Assembly (NCBI GenBank): GCA_022841345.1
Contig: JALHRR010000003.1
Coordinates: 124,001-188,000 of the forward strand
DNA from: Saprospiraceae bacterium
GTDB taxonomy: Bacteria; Bacteroidota; Bacteroidia; Chitinophagales; Saprospiraceae
Length of the DNA stretch: 64,000 nt
Direction of reading: 5' to 3'
The stretch's first letter is position 1. Each line of letters starts with the position of its first letter. The notes under the pieces were generated by a model that saw nothing but the letters and a program-made list of their open reading frames with translations, was not told the DNA's origin and made no database searches. The position numbers were made by a program, and so were the translations under genes. Positions 44,444-53,785 of the stretch are shown here, piece after piece.

Positions 44444-45313
44444 ATGAATAATATTCTCATGAACCCAACATATATGTCATCTTCTCTTCCTGTCATACGT
44501 ATTGCAGTGCTGGATCTCAATGCAGGCTTACCCAATCAGGGTATGCGGTGTATTCGCGAAATACTGGAAAAATATCGCGAAGATCAGCAATTGGAAATGG
44601 AGTACGATGTTTTTGAAGTGAGGACAAAGGACGAAGTTCCAGGCACTGATTATGATATTTATATTTCTTCCGGAGGTCCGGGAAGTCCATATGATGGAGA
44701 GGGATTGGTATGGGAAGAAAAATATTTTCAATTATTGACTGATTTGCAGGAACACAATCTGAAAAACGCAAGTTCCTCCAAGCATTTTTTCTTTATCTGT
44801 CATTCTTTTCAAATTGCATGCAGGTATTTTGGCGTTGGCCAGGTAGTAAAAAGAAAATCCACTTCCTTTGGCGTGTTTCCTGTGCATAAAACGGAGGACG
44901 GTCAACTTGAGCCTATCCTCAGCGGATTGGATGATCCTTTTTATGTAGTTGATTCACGTGATTGGCAGGTAATTCAACCTGACCATGAGAAAATTGAAAT
45001 GCTGGGGGCAACTGTACTTGCTCTTGAAAAAATCCGGCCACATGTTGACCTGGAAAGATGTATTATGGCTGTGAGATTTTCAGATTCCTTCTTTGGAACA
45101 CAATTTCATCCGGAAGCGGATTCCAGCGGGATGAGCGCTTATCTCCAAACAGAAGAAAAGCGTAAAATGATCATCGAAAATCATGGCCTGGAAAAATTCG
45201 AAAGTATGGTCACCCAATTAAATGATCCTGATAAAATCAGTCTTACACAAAGCATGATCCTGCCTACATTCCTGGATATGGCTATTCATGCTCGTCAATC
45301 TGTTTTGTCCTGA
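44444..45313 (+). CDS. Class I glutamine amidotransferase (GMP synthase-like)
   Basis: A 289-residue stand-alone glutaminase domain. Triad: nucleophile C119 in FICHSFQIA, then H222 and E224 in GTQFHPEA. The oxyanion region is YISSGGPGSPYDG. It opens IRIAVLDLNAGLPNQGMRCI and has a C-terminal extension of about 60 residues beyond the triad (NHGLEKF ... FLDMAIHARQSVLS). It releases ammonia from glutamine for a partner synthetase; the upstream ATP-grasp protein is the obvious candidate. ATGs at 44444, 44459 and 44474 are all possible starts, and the last best matches where homologues begin. The 64-bp gap to the ATP-grasp gene is mostly hairpin. Confidence 0.88.
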   Translation: MNNILMNPTYMSSSLPVIRIAVLDLNAGLPNQGMRCIREILEKYREDQQLEMEYDVFEVRTKDEVPGTDYDIYISSGGPGSPYDGEGLVWEEKYFQLLTDLQEHNLKNASSSKHFFFICHSFQIACRYFGVGQVVKRKSTSFGVFPVHKTEDGQLEPILSGLDDPFYVVDSRDWQVIQPDHEKIEMLGATVLALEKIRPHVDLERCIMAVRFSDSFFGTQFHPEADSSGMSAYLQTEEKRKMIIENHGLEKFESMVTQLNDPDKISLTQSMILPTFLDMAIHARQSVLS

Positions 45314-45495
45314 GTTTATTCTCCATTTTCGTTCTGAGTTAAATTGTCAAGGGTATCTCTGTGAAGGATTATCCTTGTATCCGATTTTGTCTGAAAGCCA
45401 GCCCCTTGCGTGACAGAATGTCAGTAATGGCTTCTAAAATATACATTGGTACAAAATCTGTTAGATCATAGAAACGTTTATGCAAATGGTACATG

Positions 45496-45503
45496 TATCT
45501 TTG
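45496..45503 (+). promoter_or_regulatory. -7 box for secA (TATCTTTG)
   Basis: TATCTTTG matches TAnnTTTG and lies 44 bp upstream of the secA ATG at 45548. No good -33 TTTG is at the standard distance. The rest of the 234-bp spacer from 45314 shows no gene. Confidence 0.5.
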
Positions 45504-45547
45504 CTATATCAATTTAGTTTGACCCTCAATTAATAAAAATATATTCC

Positions 45548-48500
45548 ATGTTTGATTTTATTTCCAAATCACTCAAAAAAGTTTTCGGCACCAAATACGA
45601 AAAAGATGTTCAGAAATATCTTCCCGTAGTCGAGCAGATCAATGAACATTATAACTCATATACAAATATCAGCAATGATGAGCTGCGAAATAAAACAGTA
45701 GAATTCAGAAACCGGATCGCTGAATACCTCAAGGAAATTGATGATCAGATCACTACGCTGAAAGATCAGGCCGAGACTGAAGAAGATCTTCATGAAAAGG
45801 AGTTTTTGTTTCAGGAAATAGATCAACTTAAAAAAACCAGGAATGTATCTCTGGAAGAAATATTGAACGAGTTGCTCCCTGAAGCTTTCGCAGTAGTGAA
45901 GGAGACCGCCAGAAGATTTAAAGAAAATTCGGAATTGGAACTGACAGCCACCGACCACGACCGGGAGCTTGCCATTCAAAAATCATATGTATCCATCGTT
46001 GGAGACAAAGCTATCTGGAAAAATTCCTGGTCCGCTGCCGGAATTCAAATTACATGGGACATGCTTCACTATGATGTACAGCTGATCGGTGGTATGGTTT
46101 TGCATGATGGTAAAATCGCAGAGATGGCAACGGGTGAAGGTAAGACCTTAGTCGCTACTTTACCGGCGTATTTAAATGGATTATCAGGTCAGGGAGTGCA
46201 TGTGATCACAGTCAATGACTATCTGGCAAGAAGGGATAGTGAATGGATAGGTCCCATCTTTGAGTTCCTGCTTCTGACAATAGATTGTATTGATAAACAC
46301 AGACCACATTCCCCTGAGAGAATTAAAGCATACAGGGCGGATATTACTTATGGAACCAACAACGAATTTGGTTTTGACTATCTGAGAGACAACATGGTAG
46401 TATCTCCTGAGGAGGTGGTGCAGAAAAGACATCACTATGCAATGGTGGATGAGGTTGACTCCGTCTTGATTGATGATGCCCGTACTCCACTTATCATTTC
46501 AGGCCCCGCTACTCAGGGATCAGATATTCAGGAATACATAGAACTAAAGCCACGGGTTGAGAAATTACTGGATGTTCAGAAAAAGATGGCTACAGAGTTT
46601 CTGGCAGAAGCAAAACGTCTGTTTGCTGAAGGTAAAACCGGGACCGAAGAAGGATCTGCTGGTATGGCATTGTTAAGAGCGCACAGAGCCCTTCCAAAGT
46701 ACAGACCACTCATCAAATTCCTCAGTGAAGAAGGTGTTAAGGTGATACTGCAAAAAACTGAAAATCAGTACATGCAGGAACAATCCAAAAACATGCACAT
46801 TGTAGATGCCAGACTTTTATTCACGATAGATGAAAAAAACCGTCAGGTTGAACTCACAGAACATGGAGCAGAATACCTGGCAAAAGGAAATGAAGATCCC
46901 AACTTCTTTGTACTTCCTGATATTGCATCTGAGTTGAATGAACTGGAGATGAATAAGGAAATGGATAAGGCACAGAAGCAGGAAGAAAAGGAAAGATTAG
47001 CACAGGATTATTCCGTTAAATCACAACGGCTTCACTCGATCAGTCAATTACTGAAAGCATATACCCTTTTTGAAAAAGACGAAGAATACATTGTCATAGA
47101 TGGTCAGGTCAAAATCGTAGATGAGCAGACCGGTCGTATGATGGAGGGTCGCCGTTATTCTGATGGACTTCACCAGGCTCTGGAAGCAAAGGAAAATGTG
47201 AAAATAGGAGAAATCAATCAGACATACGCTACTATTACATTACAGAATTACTTCAGGATGTACCACAAACTAGCGGGTATGACGGGTACTGCCGAAACTG
47301 AAGCTGGTGAATTCTGGGAAATTTACAAACTCGATGTTGTAGTCATCCCTACCAATCGCCCGATAACGAGAAAAGATACTGAAGACCTGGTATTCAAGAC
47401 TGCCAGAGAAAAATATAATGCTGCTATTGATGAGATAGTAGCGCTGAGTAATGCGGGACGACCTATCCTGGTAGGTACCACATCAGTAGATATTTCTGAG
47501 AAACTCAGCAGAATGTTGAAGTTAAGAGGAATTGACCACAATGTACTGAATGCAAAACAGCACCAAAGAGAAGCTGAAATCGTTTCTGAGGCTGGTCTCC
47601 CGGGAAAAGTGACTATCGCTACGAATATGGCCGGTAGGGGTACGGATATCAAGATCAGCCAGCAGGTTAAAGAAGCCGGAGGATTGGCAATTATTGGTAC
47701 GGAGCGCCATGATTCGAGAAGGGTTGACAGACAGTTGAGAGGTAGAGCAGGTCGCCAGGGAGATCCGGGAACATCGCTTTTCTATGTTTCATTGGAAGAT
47801 AATTTGATGCGTCTGTTCCATTCAGAGAGAATTGCCAAACTGATGGACAGAATGGGTCATAAAGAAGGAGATGTGATCCAGCACTCAATGGTATCCAAAT
47901 CCATAGAACGTGCGCAGAAGAAAGTAGAAGAAAACAACTTCGGAATTCGTAAGCGATTGCTGGAATACGATGATGTGATGAATATCCAGAGAGAAGCTAT
48001 TTACAATAAAAGAAATAATGCACTTTCCGGAGAAAGACTTGCAGTAGACTTGAATTATATGTTTACCGGACTGCTGGAAACCATTGTCAATACACATAAA
48101 TCCAACAATGATTATGAAGGTTTCAGAAATGAAAGCCTAAGCGTCCTGGGTTTGGATCCTGAAGTAGATTCTACCAGATTTGGCCAAATGAAAGCTCAGG
48201 AGATATTTGAGGCATACTATCATCAGGTAATGGACTTCTATCGCAGAAGGGGTGAGCATTACATTCAAACTTTGCTTCCAATTGTCAAAAACGTTCATGA
48301 AAATGAAGGTCACAGGTATAAAAGGATTGCATTGCCCTATTCAGATGGTTCCACTTCTGTCTTGAATATTTCAGCCGGATTGGAAGAAGCTATTAAAAGT
48401 AACGGGAAATCAATACTGAAGGATATTGAAAAAACGGTTTCTCTGGCTTTGATTGATGACAACTGGAAGGAGCACCTGCGAGCCATGGATGAGTTAAAAG

Positions 48501-48871
48501 AATCAGTCCAGGCAGCTTCCTTCGAACAAAAAGATCCATTGGTTATTTACAAAATGGAAGCTTATAACTTGTTTGAAGAGCTGATCCACAAAATCAATAT
48601 GGATGTGTGTTCCTATTTGATCAAAGGCAGATTGTTGATCCAGAATGATAGAAATATCCAGGAAGCAAAGACTCAAAAAACCAATTTTGCGAAGACCAGA
48701 ACAAGTCGGACAGAAGAAGAAGAGAGGGTAAGAGCTGCTGCAATGTCTGCAGGATCCGCGCCTGCAAAGGTGGAAACTATCGTAAGACAGGATAAAAAAG
48801 TGGGAAGGAATGACAACTGCCCTTGCGGTAGTGGAAAAAAATATAAATACTGTCATGGTTTATCTGCCTGA
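45548..48871 (+). CDS. secA: Preprotein translocase ATPase SecA
   Basis: A 1107-residue motor that drives proteins through SecYEG. The length and internal acidic/charged insertions are typical of Bacteroidota SecA. Walker A is in EMATGEGKTLVATLPAY; the DEAD-type box is MVDEVDSVLIDDARTPLIIS. Other landmarks are GTNNEFGFDYLRDNM, EQTGRMMEGRRYSDGLHQAL, ATNMAGRGTDIKI and RQLRGRAGRQGDPG. The protein ends with the SecB/lipid-binding zinc finger NDNCPCGSGKKYKYCHG. Complete and apparently monocistronic, with deoC 115 bp downstream. Confidence 0.98.
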   Translation: MFDFISKSLKKVFGTKYEKDVQKYLPVVEQINEHYNSYTNISNDELRNKTVEFRNRIAEYLKEIDDQITTLKDQAETEEDLHEKEFLFQEIDQLKKTRNVSLEEILNELLPEAFAVVKETARRFKENSELELTATDHDRELAIQKSYVSIVGDKAIWKNSWSAAGIQITWDMLHYDVQLIGGMVLHDGKIAEMATGEGKTLVATLPAYLNGLSGQGVHVITVNDYLARRDSEWIGPIFEFLLLTIDCIDKHRPHSPERIKAYRADITYGTNNEFGFDYLRDNMVVSPEEVVQKRHHYAMVDEVDSVLIDDARTPLIISGPATQGSDIQEYIELKPRVEKLLDVQKKMATEFLAEAKRLFAEGKTGTEEGSAGMALLRAHRALPKYRPLIKFLSEEGVKVILQKTENQYMQEQSKNMHIVDARLLFTIDEKNRQVELTEHGAEYLAKGNEDPNFFVLPDIASELNELEMNKEMDKAQKQEEKERLAQDYSVKSQRLHSISQLLKAYTLFEKDEEYIVIDGQVKIVDEQTGRMMEGRRYSDGLHQALEAKENVKIGEINQTYATITLQNYFRMYHKLAGMTGTAETEAGEFWEIYKLDVVVIPTNRPITRKDTEDLVFKTAREKYNAAIDEIVALSNAGRPILVGTTSVDISEKLSRMLKLRGIDHNVLNAKQHQREAEIVSEAGLPGKVTIATNMAGRGTDIKISQQVKEAGGLAIIGTERHDSRRVDRQLRGRAGRQGDPGTSLFYVSLEDNLMRLFHSERIAKLMDRMGHKEGDVIQHSMVSKSIERAQKKVEENNFGIRKRLLEYDDVMNIQREAIYNKRNNALSGERLAVDLNYMFTGLLETIVNTHKSNNDYEGFRNESLSVLGLDPEVDSTRFGQMKAQEIFEAYYHQVMDFYRRRGEHYIQTLLPIVKNVHENEGHRYKRIALPYSDGSTSVLNISAGLEEAIKSNGKSILKDIEKTVSLALIDDNWKEHLRAMDELKESVQAASFEQKDPLVIYKMEAYNLFEELIHKINMDVCSYLIKGRLLIQNDRNIQEAKTQKTNFAKTRTSRTEEEERVRAAAMSAGSAPAKVETIVRQDKKVGRNDNCPCGSGKKYKYCHGLSA

Positions 48872-48985
48872 TGATCAGGGCATTCTATAGTACCGAGCTA
48901 TAGGAGCCAATAATTTATTCAAAAGGGCATCGAAGATTTGTTTATTTTGTGCTGCCAAACAGGCACTAGTAAGTATCCCATTTAT

Positions 48986-49630
48986 ATGAACATTTCGTCG
49001 AAAATAGACCATACCTTATTAAAACCGGACTGTAATCATTCGGATATCCGTAAATGGGTAGAAGAAGCTATTCAGCATCAATTTGCGAATGTGTGCATTC
49101 CTCCTTATATGGTAAAGGAAGCCAGCAGATTACTGGAAAACCACAAAACAGGAGTGTGTACAGTTATTGGATTTCCATTTGGATACAACACGACGCCCAT
49201 TAAAGTGGAAGAAATAAAAAGAGCCATTGATGAAGGAGCTGAAGAGCTGGACGCTGTAATAAATATTTCTGCTGTAAAATGCGGAGATTGGAGCTTTGTG
49301 AGCAACGACATAGAATCTATGGTAAGGTCGGTGCAAATGAAGGATAAGAAAATCAAAATTATTCTGGAAACGGGAATGATGTCACTGGAAGAGATTACAA
49401 AATTGTGTGAGATCATTGAGATAAGTAAACCCAATTTCGTGAAAACTTCTACCGGCTTTAATGGTCCGGGCGCTAATGTTGAAATCATACAATTTCTTCG
49501 GGCCACTTTGGGCAGCGACATTAAAATCAAAGCATCCGGCGGAATCAAATCGAAAAGCGCAGCAGAAAAGCTGATTCAGGCAGGCGCTGACCGAATCGGT
49601 TCCTCCAATAGTGTTCTCATAGTTTCCTAA
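48986..49630 (+). CDS. deoC: Deoxyribose-phosphate aldolase DeoC
   Basis: A 214-residue TIM-barrel aldolase that splits 2-deoxyribose 5-phosphate into glyceraldehyde 3-phosphate and acetaldehyde. Motifs: ISSKIDHTLLKPDCN at the start, VCTVIGFPFGYNTT, ELDAVINIS, KIILETGMM, and NFVKTSTGF with the Schiff-base Lys. KASGGIKSKSAAEKLIQAGA and RIGSS bind phosphate. The ATG at 48986 is chosen; the frame continues upstream to 48938 without homology. It is the first gene of a tight five-gene run (20 bp to the next gene). Confidence 0.95.
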   Translation: MNISSKIDHTLLKPDCNHSDIRKWVEEAIQHQFANVCIPPYMVKEASRLLENHKTGVCTVIGFPFGYNTTPIKVEEIKRAIDEGAEELDAVINISAVKCGDWSFVSNDIESMVRSVQMKDKKIKIILETGMMSLEEITKLCEIIEISKPNFVKTSTGFNGPGANVEIIQFLRATLGSDIKIKASGGIKSKSAAEKLIQAGADRIGSSNSVLIVS

Positions 49631-49649
49631 AATCTTAAAAAGGAAGGAA

Positions 49650-50054
49650 ATGTTAAAATATCTTTTCTTAGCCCTCACAGGAACCCTCATATTGGGCACA
49701 AGTACTGCTTATGGGCAGTCCCTGCGACTTGTTGAAGAAACAGCAGTGCAACATCTCATTGATAAGTACGTTCAGTACAACAAAAGCCAGAAAAAAATCG
49801 ATGGCTGGAGAATACAATTTTTTGCATCTACCGACAGACGTACCATGGAATCGACTTTGAGAAGAATGAAAAATGCATATCCCGACATTAAATTTGTCTG
49901 GACATTCAATGAACCCTTCTACCATGTCAAAGCAGGTGCATATGCAAATCGGGTAGATGCGATCCCCTTGCAGTATGTCTTGAAAAAAGAATTTCCCGGT
50001 GCTTTCCCGGTCAGAGAAGAGTTGGAGGTTTTGGAGCTGTTGGAAAACAATTAA
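49650..50054 (+). CDS. Secreted SPOR-domain protein
   Basis: A 134-residue protein with a signal peptide (MLKYLFLALTGTLILGTSTA). The C-terminal 75 residues match a SPOR domain: GWRIQFFASTDRRTMESTL, then FNEPFYHVKAGAYANRVDA and ending YVLKKEFPGAFPVREELE. SPOR domains bind denuded peptidoglycan at division sites. Its place 6 bp before rodA fits a cell-wall role. Confidence 0.88.
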   Translation: MLKYLFLALTGTLILGTSTAYGQSLRLVEETAVQHLIDKYVQYNKSQKKIDGWRIQFFASTDRRTMESTLRRMKNAYPDIKFVWTFNEPFYHVKAGAYANRVDAIPLQYVLKKEFPGAFPVREELEVLELLENN

Positions 50055-50060
50055 GCGCTT

Positions 50061-51476
50061 ATGAGCCTGGCTAAAGGCAATAACACCCGAACGGGTAATA
50101 TAGATTGGATTACTTTTTCCTTATATCTAAGTCTGATATTAACAGGATGGTTAATGATCTATGCTGTGGGTTACAATGAGAAAGAACCTACATCCATAAC
50201 AGACTTATCTACCTCAGCCGGAAGACAAATGATGTGGGTAGGCGTTTCCCTGTTTATTATGTTTTCTGTTTATGTGATAGACTGGAAATTCTGGCGAACT
50301 TTTTCTTATTCAATTTACGGTATAAGTATCGTTTTATTAGTGTTAGTTCTGTTCCTCGGAACAAATATTAATGGAGCAACCGCCTGGTTCTCCATAGGAG
50401 GGTTTTCTTTTCAACCTGCTGAAATTGCAAAATTCGGTACCAGCCTGGCCTTAAGCAATTATATGAGTGCCAAGTCATTCCGGCTGGCCGGCACAAAGAA
50501 TTTTTTCAATATACTTCTCCTGCTTGGCATTCCGGTAGCCTTAATTCTTTGGCAACCGGATGCAGGATCAGCATTGGTTTTTTTATCATTCTTTATTCTG
50601 CTTTACAGAGAAGGCCTTTCCACTGTATATTATATTATAGGAGGATTTCTCGCTGCGGTATTCATTGGAGCCCTGCTTTTCGATACATTGCCTATTATCA
50701 TGGCATTGATCTTACTTTGTATGCTGGGCTTGATACTTACCAAAGAAAAAAAGACATATTGGCTTATTGCATGGTCCATGCTTGTAATTCTGAATATAGT
50801 TGCAGGGATTGAAGACCTGTATTTAGTAGCAACTATTGTGGACATTGTTTTATTTATAGCTGTCGCTTTATTGGTTTCTCAGCGGGGAGAGGCTCGGCTT
50901 GTGATGATATTAACTCCCGCCCTGATAGTAGGCTCCTCGTTGGCATTTATGGCAAATTATGCATTTAATAATTTTCTTGCACCTCACCAGCAAGAAAGGA
51001 TAAATGTGTGGCTGCACCCGGATAAATGTGACCCAAGAGGATCATTATACAACCTTTTGCAATCAAAAATGGCCATAGGATCCGGAGGAATTGCCGGCAA
51101 GGGCTTTTTGGAAGGAAATCTGACTAAACTAAACTATGTCCCTGCGCAATCCACAGACTTTATTTTTTGTACTATCGGAGAAGAGCATGGATTTATCGGG
51201 GTCACGATTATCATAGGTCTGTTTGTAGCATTATTAATAAGATTAATCATTATTGCAGAAAGACAGCGATTGCACTTTGTCAGGAATTACGCCTACTGCA
51301 TTGCCGGAATCATATTTGTCCACTTCTTTATCAATATTGGTATGACAATGGGCTTGCTGCCTATAATCGGGATTCCGCTCCCATTTGTCTCGTATGGGGG
51401 CTCTTCTATTATAGGATTTACTGTCATGCTAGCGGTATTGTTAAAGCTGGATATTACCCGACATGGAGGCCAATAA
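50061..51476 (+). CDS. rodA: SEDS glycosyltransferase RodA (rod-shape/elongation)
   Basis: A 471-residue polytopic protein with about ten helices, from WITFSLYLSLILTGWLMIYA to the C-terminal GIPLPFVSYGGSSIIGF signature. The large extracellular loop shows HQQERINVWLHPDKCDPRGS, KMAIGSGGIAGKGFLEGN and VPAQSTDFIFCTIGEEHGF, all conserved in SEDS proteins. RodA polymerises glycan strands with a class B PBP. It could in principle be FtsW, but the elongation-type features and absence of the dcw cluster favour RodA. It lies 9 bp before tgt; the ATG at 50061 is the first after the SPOR gene stop. Confidence 0.92.
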   Translation: MSLAKGNNTRTGNIDWITFSLYLSLILTGWLMIYAVGYNEKEPTSITDLSTSAGRQMMWVGVSLFIMFSVYVIDWKFWRTFSYSIYGISIVLLVLVLFLGTNINGATAWFSIGGFSFQPAEIAKFGTSLALSNYMSAKSFRLAGTKNFFNILLLLGIPVALILWQPDAGSALVFLSFFILLYREGLSTVYYIIGGFLAAVFIGALLFDTLPIIMALILLCMLGLILTKEKKTYWLIAWSMLVILNIVAGIEDLYLVATIVDIVLFIAVALLVSQRGEARLVMILTPALIVGSSLAFMANYAFNNFLAPHQQERINVWLHPDKCDPRGSLYNLLQSKMAIGSGGIAGKGFLEGNLTKLNYVPAQSTDFIFCTIGEEHGFIGVTIIIGLFVALLIRLIIIAERQRLHFVRNYAYCIAGIIFVHFFINIGMTMGLLPIIGIPLPFVSYGGSSIIGFTVMLAVLLKLDITRHGGQ

Positions 51477-51485
51477 AAAATTTAC

Positions 51486-52616
51486 ATGAACTTCAATTTA
51501 TTACACACAGATTCGGGGAGCAAAGCCCGTGCAGGAATTTTACAAACAGACCACGGCATTATAGAGACCCCTATTTTCATGCCCGTGGGTACTGCCGGTA
51601 CAGTCAAAGGAGTTCATCAGCATGAATTGGAGGACACCATCAAGGCTCATATTATCCTAGGAAATACATATCATCTGTATCTGAGACCCGGAACAGAGGT
51701 CCTTGAACAGGCAGGCGGATTACATAAATTTATAGGTTGGGACAAACCCATATTGACAGATTCAGGAGGATATCAGGTTTATTCCCTGAGCAACAGGAGA
51801 AAAATCACCGAAGAAGGCGTCAAGTTTCTTTCTCATATTGATGGATCTTCCCACTTTTTTACGCCGGAATATGTCATGGATATTCAGAAGAAAATAGGAG
51901 CAGATATCATCATGGCTTTCGATGAGTGTACCCCATATCCCTGCGAACATGGATATGCGAAAAAGTCCATGGAAATGACTCACCGATGGCTGGACAGGTG
52001 TATGAATCATTTTCATTCCGGCGGATCATTATACGGCTATCAGCAGACACTTGCGCCCATTGTGCAGGGGAGTGTTTACAAGGATTTGAGAGTGCTTTCA
52101 GCTGAATATATTGCAGCACAACCCTCATTGATCAATGCAATTGGCGGGCTTTCAGTAGGAGAGCCAACGGAGATACTTTATGAAATGACTGATCTTGTTT
52201 GTCAAATTCTTCCGGTTGAAAAACCGAGGTATTTAATGGGTGTCGGTACCCCTGCCAATATTCTGGAATGTATCGGCCTTGGAATAGATATGTTTGATTG
52301 TGTGATGCCTACCAGAAATGCAAGACATGGTCTGCTCTTCACGACAGATGGAATCATTAACATCAAAAACCTCAAGTGGAAAACTGATTTCACGCCCATT
52401 GATAGCTGTCTGGACAATTTTGCAAGCAACACTTATTCAAAGGCTTATCTTAGGCATTTGATTTATTCAGGAGAATTACTGGGAGCTCAGGTAGCATCTT
52501 TACACAATCTTTCGTTTTATCTTTGGCTGGTAAAGGAAGCCAGAAAACAAATACTGGAAGGAACTTTTACCAGTTGGAAAAACGCGATCTTACCAAAAAT
52601 ATCCAGAAGACTCTAA
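51486..52616 (+). CDS. tgt: tRNA-guanine transglycosylase Tgt, lacking zinc cysteines
   Basis: A 376-residue TIM barrel that exchanges guanine-34 for preQ1 in GUN-anticodon tRNAs. Present: MPVGTAGTVKGVHQHELED, ILGNTYHLYLRPG, catalytic TDSGGYQVYSL, PIVQGSVYKDLR, GGLSVGEPTE, YLMGVGTP and the nucleophile region MFDCVMPTRNARHG. The zinc-binding CxCxxC of the E. coli enzyme is replaced by CLDNFASN (C308 onward), although the fourth ligand His (SLHNLS) remains. As I recall, Bacteroidota Tgt proteins generally lack these cysteines, so this is probably a lineage trait rather than inactivation. It sits between rodA and an LptF/G gene. Confidence 0.95.
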   Translation: MNFNLLHTDSGSKARAGILQTDHGIIETPIFMPVGTAGTVKGVHQHELEDTIKAHIILGNTYHLYLRPGTEVLEQAGGLHKFIGWDKPILTDSGGYQVYSLSNRRKITEEGVKFLSHIDGSSHFFTPEYVMDIQKKIGADIIMAFDECTPYPCEHGYAKKSMEMTHRWLDRCMNHFHSGGSLYGYQQTLAPIVQGSVYKDLRVLSAEYIAAQPSLINAIGGLSVGEPTEILYEMTDLVCQILPVEKPRYLMGVGTPANILECIGLGIDMFDCVMPTRNARHGLLFTTDGIINIKNLKWKTDFTPIDSCLDNFASNTYSKAYLRHLIYSGELLGAQVASLHNLSFYLWLVKEARKQILEGTFTSWKNAILPKISRRL

Positions 52617-52640
52617 AATGAAAGACCCCAAAGCAAAAGG

Positions 52641-53729
52641 ATGAAACTGCTGGATCAATATATCATAAAGAAATACCTCAGTACATTCTTTTTTACTGCA
52701 CTGATCTGTTCGATGATTATCGTAGTCATTGATGTGAGCCAGCGGGTCGAGAGTTTTATTAATGAAAAACTGGGTTTCTATGATATCTTGTTTGTCTATT
52801 ATCTCAATTTCATTCCGCATATTAATATCATATTATTTCCGCTGTATGCACTGATATCAGTTATATTTTTTACCTCCAAGCTCGCATATGATTCTGAAAT
52901 AATCTCTATACTCAATGCCGGTGTGAGTTTTCGCAGATTGATGCGTCCATATATGCTGGCTGCAGGATTGATAGCTCTTTTGCTTTTATTTTTCAATCAT
53001 ATTGCTGATCCATGGTCCAGTAAAAAGCGGGTAACATTTGAAAATACTTATTTTTATAAAGGAAATAAGGACTTTGACAGGGCGAGTAACATTCACTTTT
53101 TTCTTGACAGTACCAGCAAGGTATATGTCCGCTATTTCAGAGAAGGAGAAAATTCCATTTCTGACTTCAGACTGGAGAGATTCGAAGACAACCAACTTGT
53201 CTATATGCTCAAAGCCAGCACAGCCAATTGGATAGAAGCGTCCGGAAAATGGAAAATTTCAGATTATAAAGTATTTACCTTTCAGGGTATAAAAGAAACA
53301 TATCAATCAGGCCTTGGTCAGAGTTTTGATACTACACTCAACATGAGGCCTTCAGATTTCATACGGTTTAAAAATCAAAAGGAGATGATGACAACCGGAG
53401 AGATCCGGACTTATATTGCAAGCGAGCGAGATAGAGGAATTGCAAATACAAAGGTGTTTGAAACAGAGATTCACCGAAGGACTGCGGATGCATTTACATT
53501 GATCATTCTGACTTTAATAGGACTCACGGTAGCCTCCCGAAAAGTCAGAGGGGGTATGGGCCTTCATTTGGCAATTGGAATCGCTCTGGGAGCTGCCCAC
53601 ATAGTGCTTTCAAAATTTGCGATCACATTCGCTCAGGGCAATATTATTCCACCGGTAATTGGAGTATGGATTCCTAATATTTTATTTTCCCTGGTTGCAT
53701 TGTATCTATTGGGCAGAGCACAGAAATAA
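52641..53729 (+). CDS. LptF/LptG family lipopolysaccharide export permease
   Basis: A 362-residue inner-membrane protein of the YjgP/YjgQ family. N-terminal helices start MKLLDQYIIKKYLSTFFFTA, with the conserved LNFIPHINIILFPLYALIS and LTSLAYDSEIISILNAGVSF-type loop (here SKLAYDSEIISILNAG). A periplasmic beta-jellyroll domain occupies roughly residues 110-270. C-terminal helices include IILTLIGLTVASRKVRGG and GIALGAAHIVLSKF. The protein transports LPS with LptB. LptF and LptG cannot be told apart here. It is the last gene of the deoC run, followed by a terminator. Confidence 0.93.
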   Translation: MKLLDQYIIKKYLSTFFFTALICSMIIVVIDVSQRVESFINEKLGFYDILFVYYLNFIPHINIILFPLYALISVIFFTSKLAYDSEIISILNAGVSFRRLMRPYMLAAGLIALLLLFFNHIADPWSSKKRVTFENTYFYKGNKDFDRASNIHFFLDSTSKVYVRYFREGENSISDFRLERFEDNQLVYMLKASTANWIEASGKWKISDYKVFTFQGIKETYQSGLGQSFDTTLNMRPSDFIRFKNQKEMMTTGEIRTYIASERDRGIANTKVFETEIHRRTADAFTLIILTLIGLTVASRKVRGGMGLHLAIGIALGAAHIVLSKFAITFAQGNIIPPVIGVWIPNILFSLVALYLLGRAQK

Positions 53730-53731
53730 AA

Positions 53732-53763
53732 AAGGGATGTCAGTTATACCTCTGACATCCCTT
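53732..53763. terminator. Bidirectional terminator between LptF/G and mscL
   Basis: AAGGGATGTCAG (53732-53743) pairs perfectly with CTGACATCCCTT (53752-53763) around an 8-nt loop. T-rich sequence follows on the plus strand and an A-run precedes it, so it can serve both convergent genes. Confidence 0.9.
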
Positions 53764-53785
53764 GGGTTTTTCGTTTTGTTTTCGT

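Noticed and set aside
45314-45547. Search for a tRNA or small RNA gene upstream of secA
   Set aside because: No cloverleaf-like arms or conserved RNA motifs could be drawn; only the TATCTTTG box stands out.
48884-48906. Short palindrome CTATAG ... CTATAG after secA as a terminator
   Set aside because: Six AT-rich base pairs without a T-tract are too weak to call.
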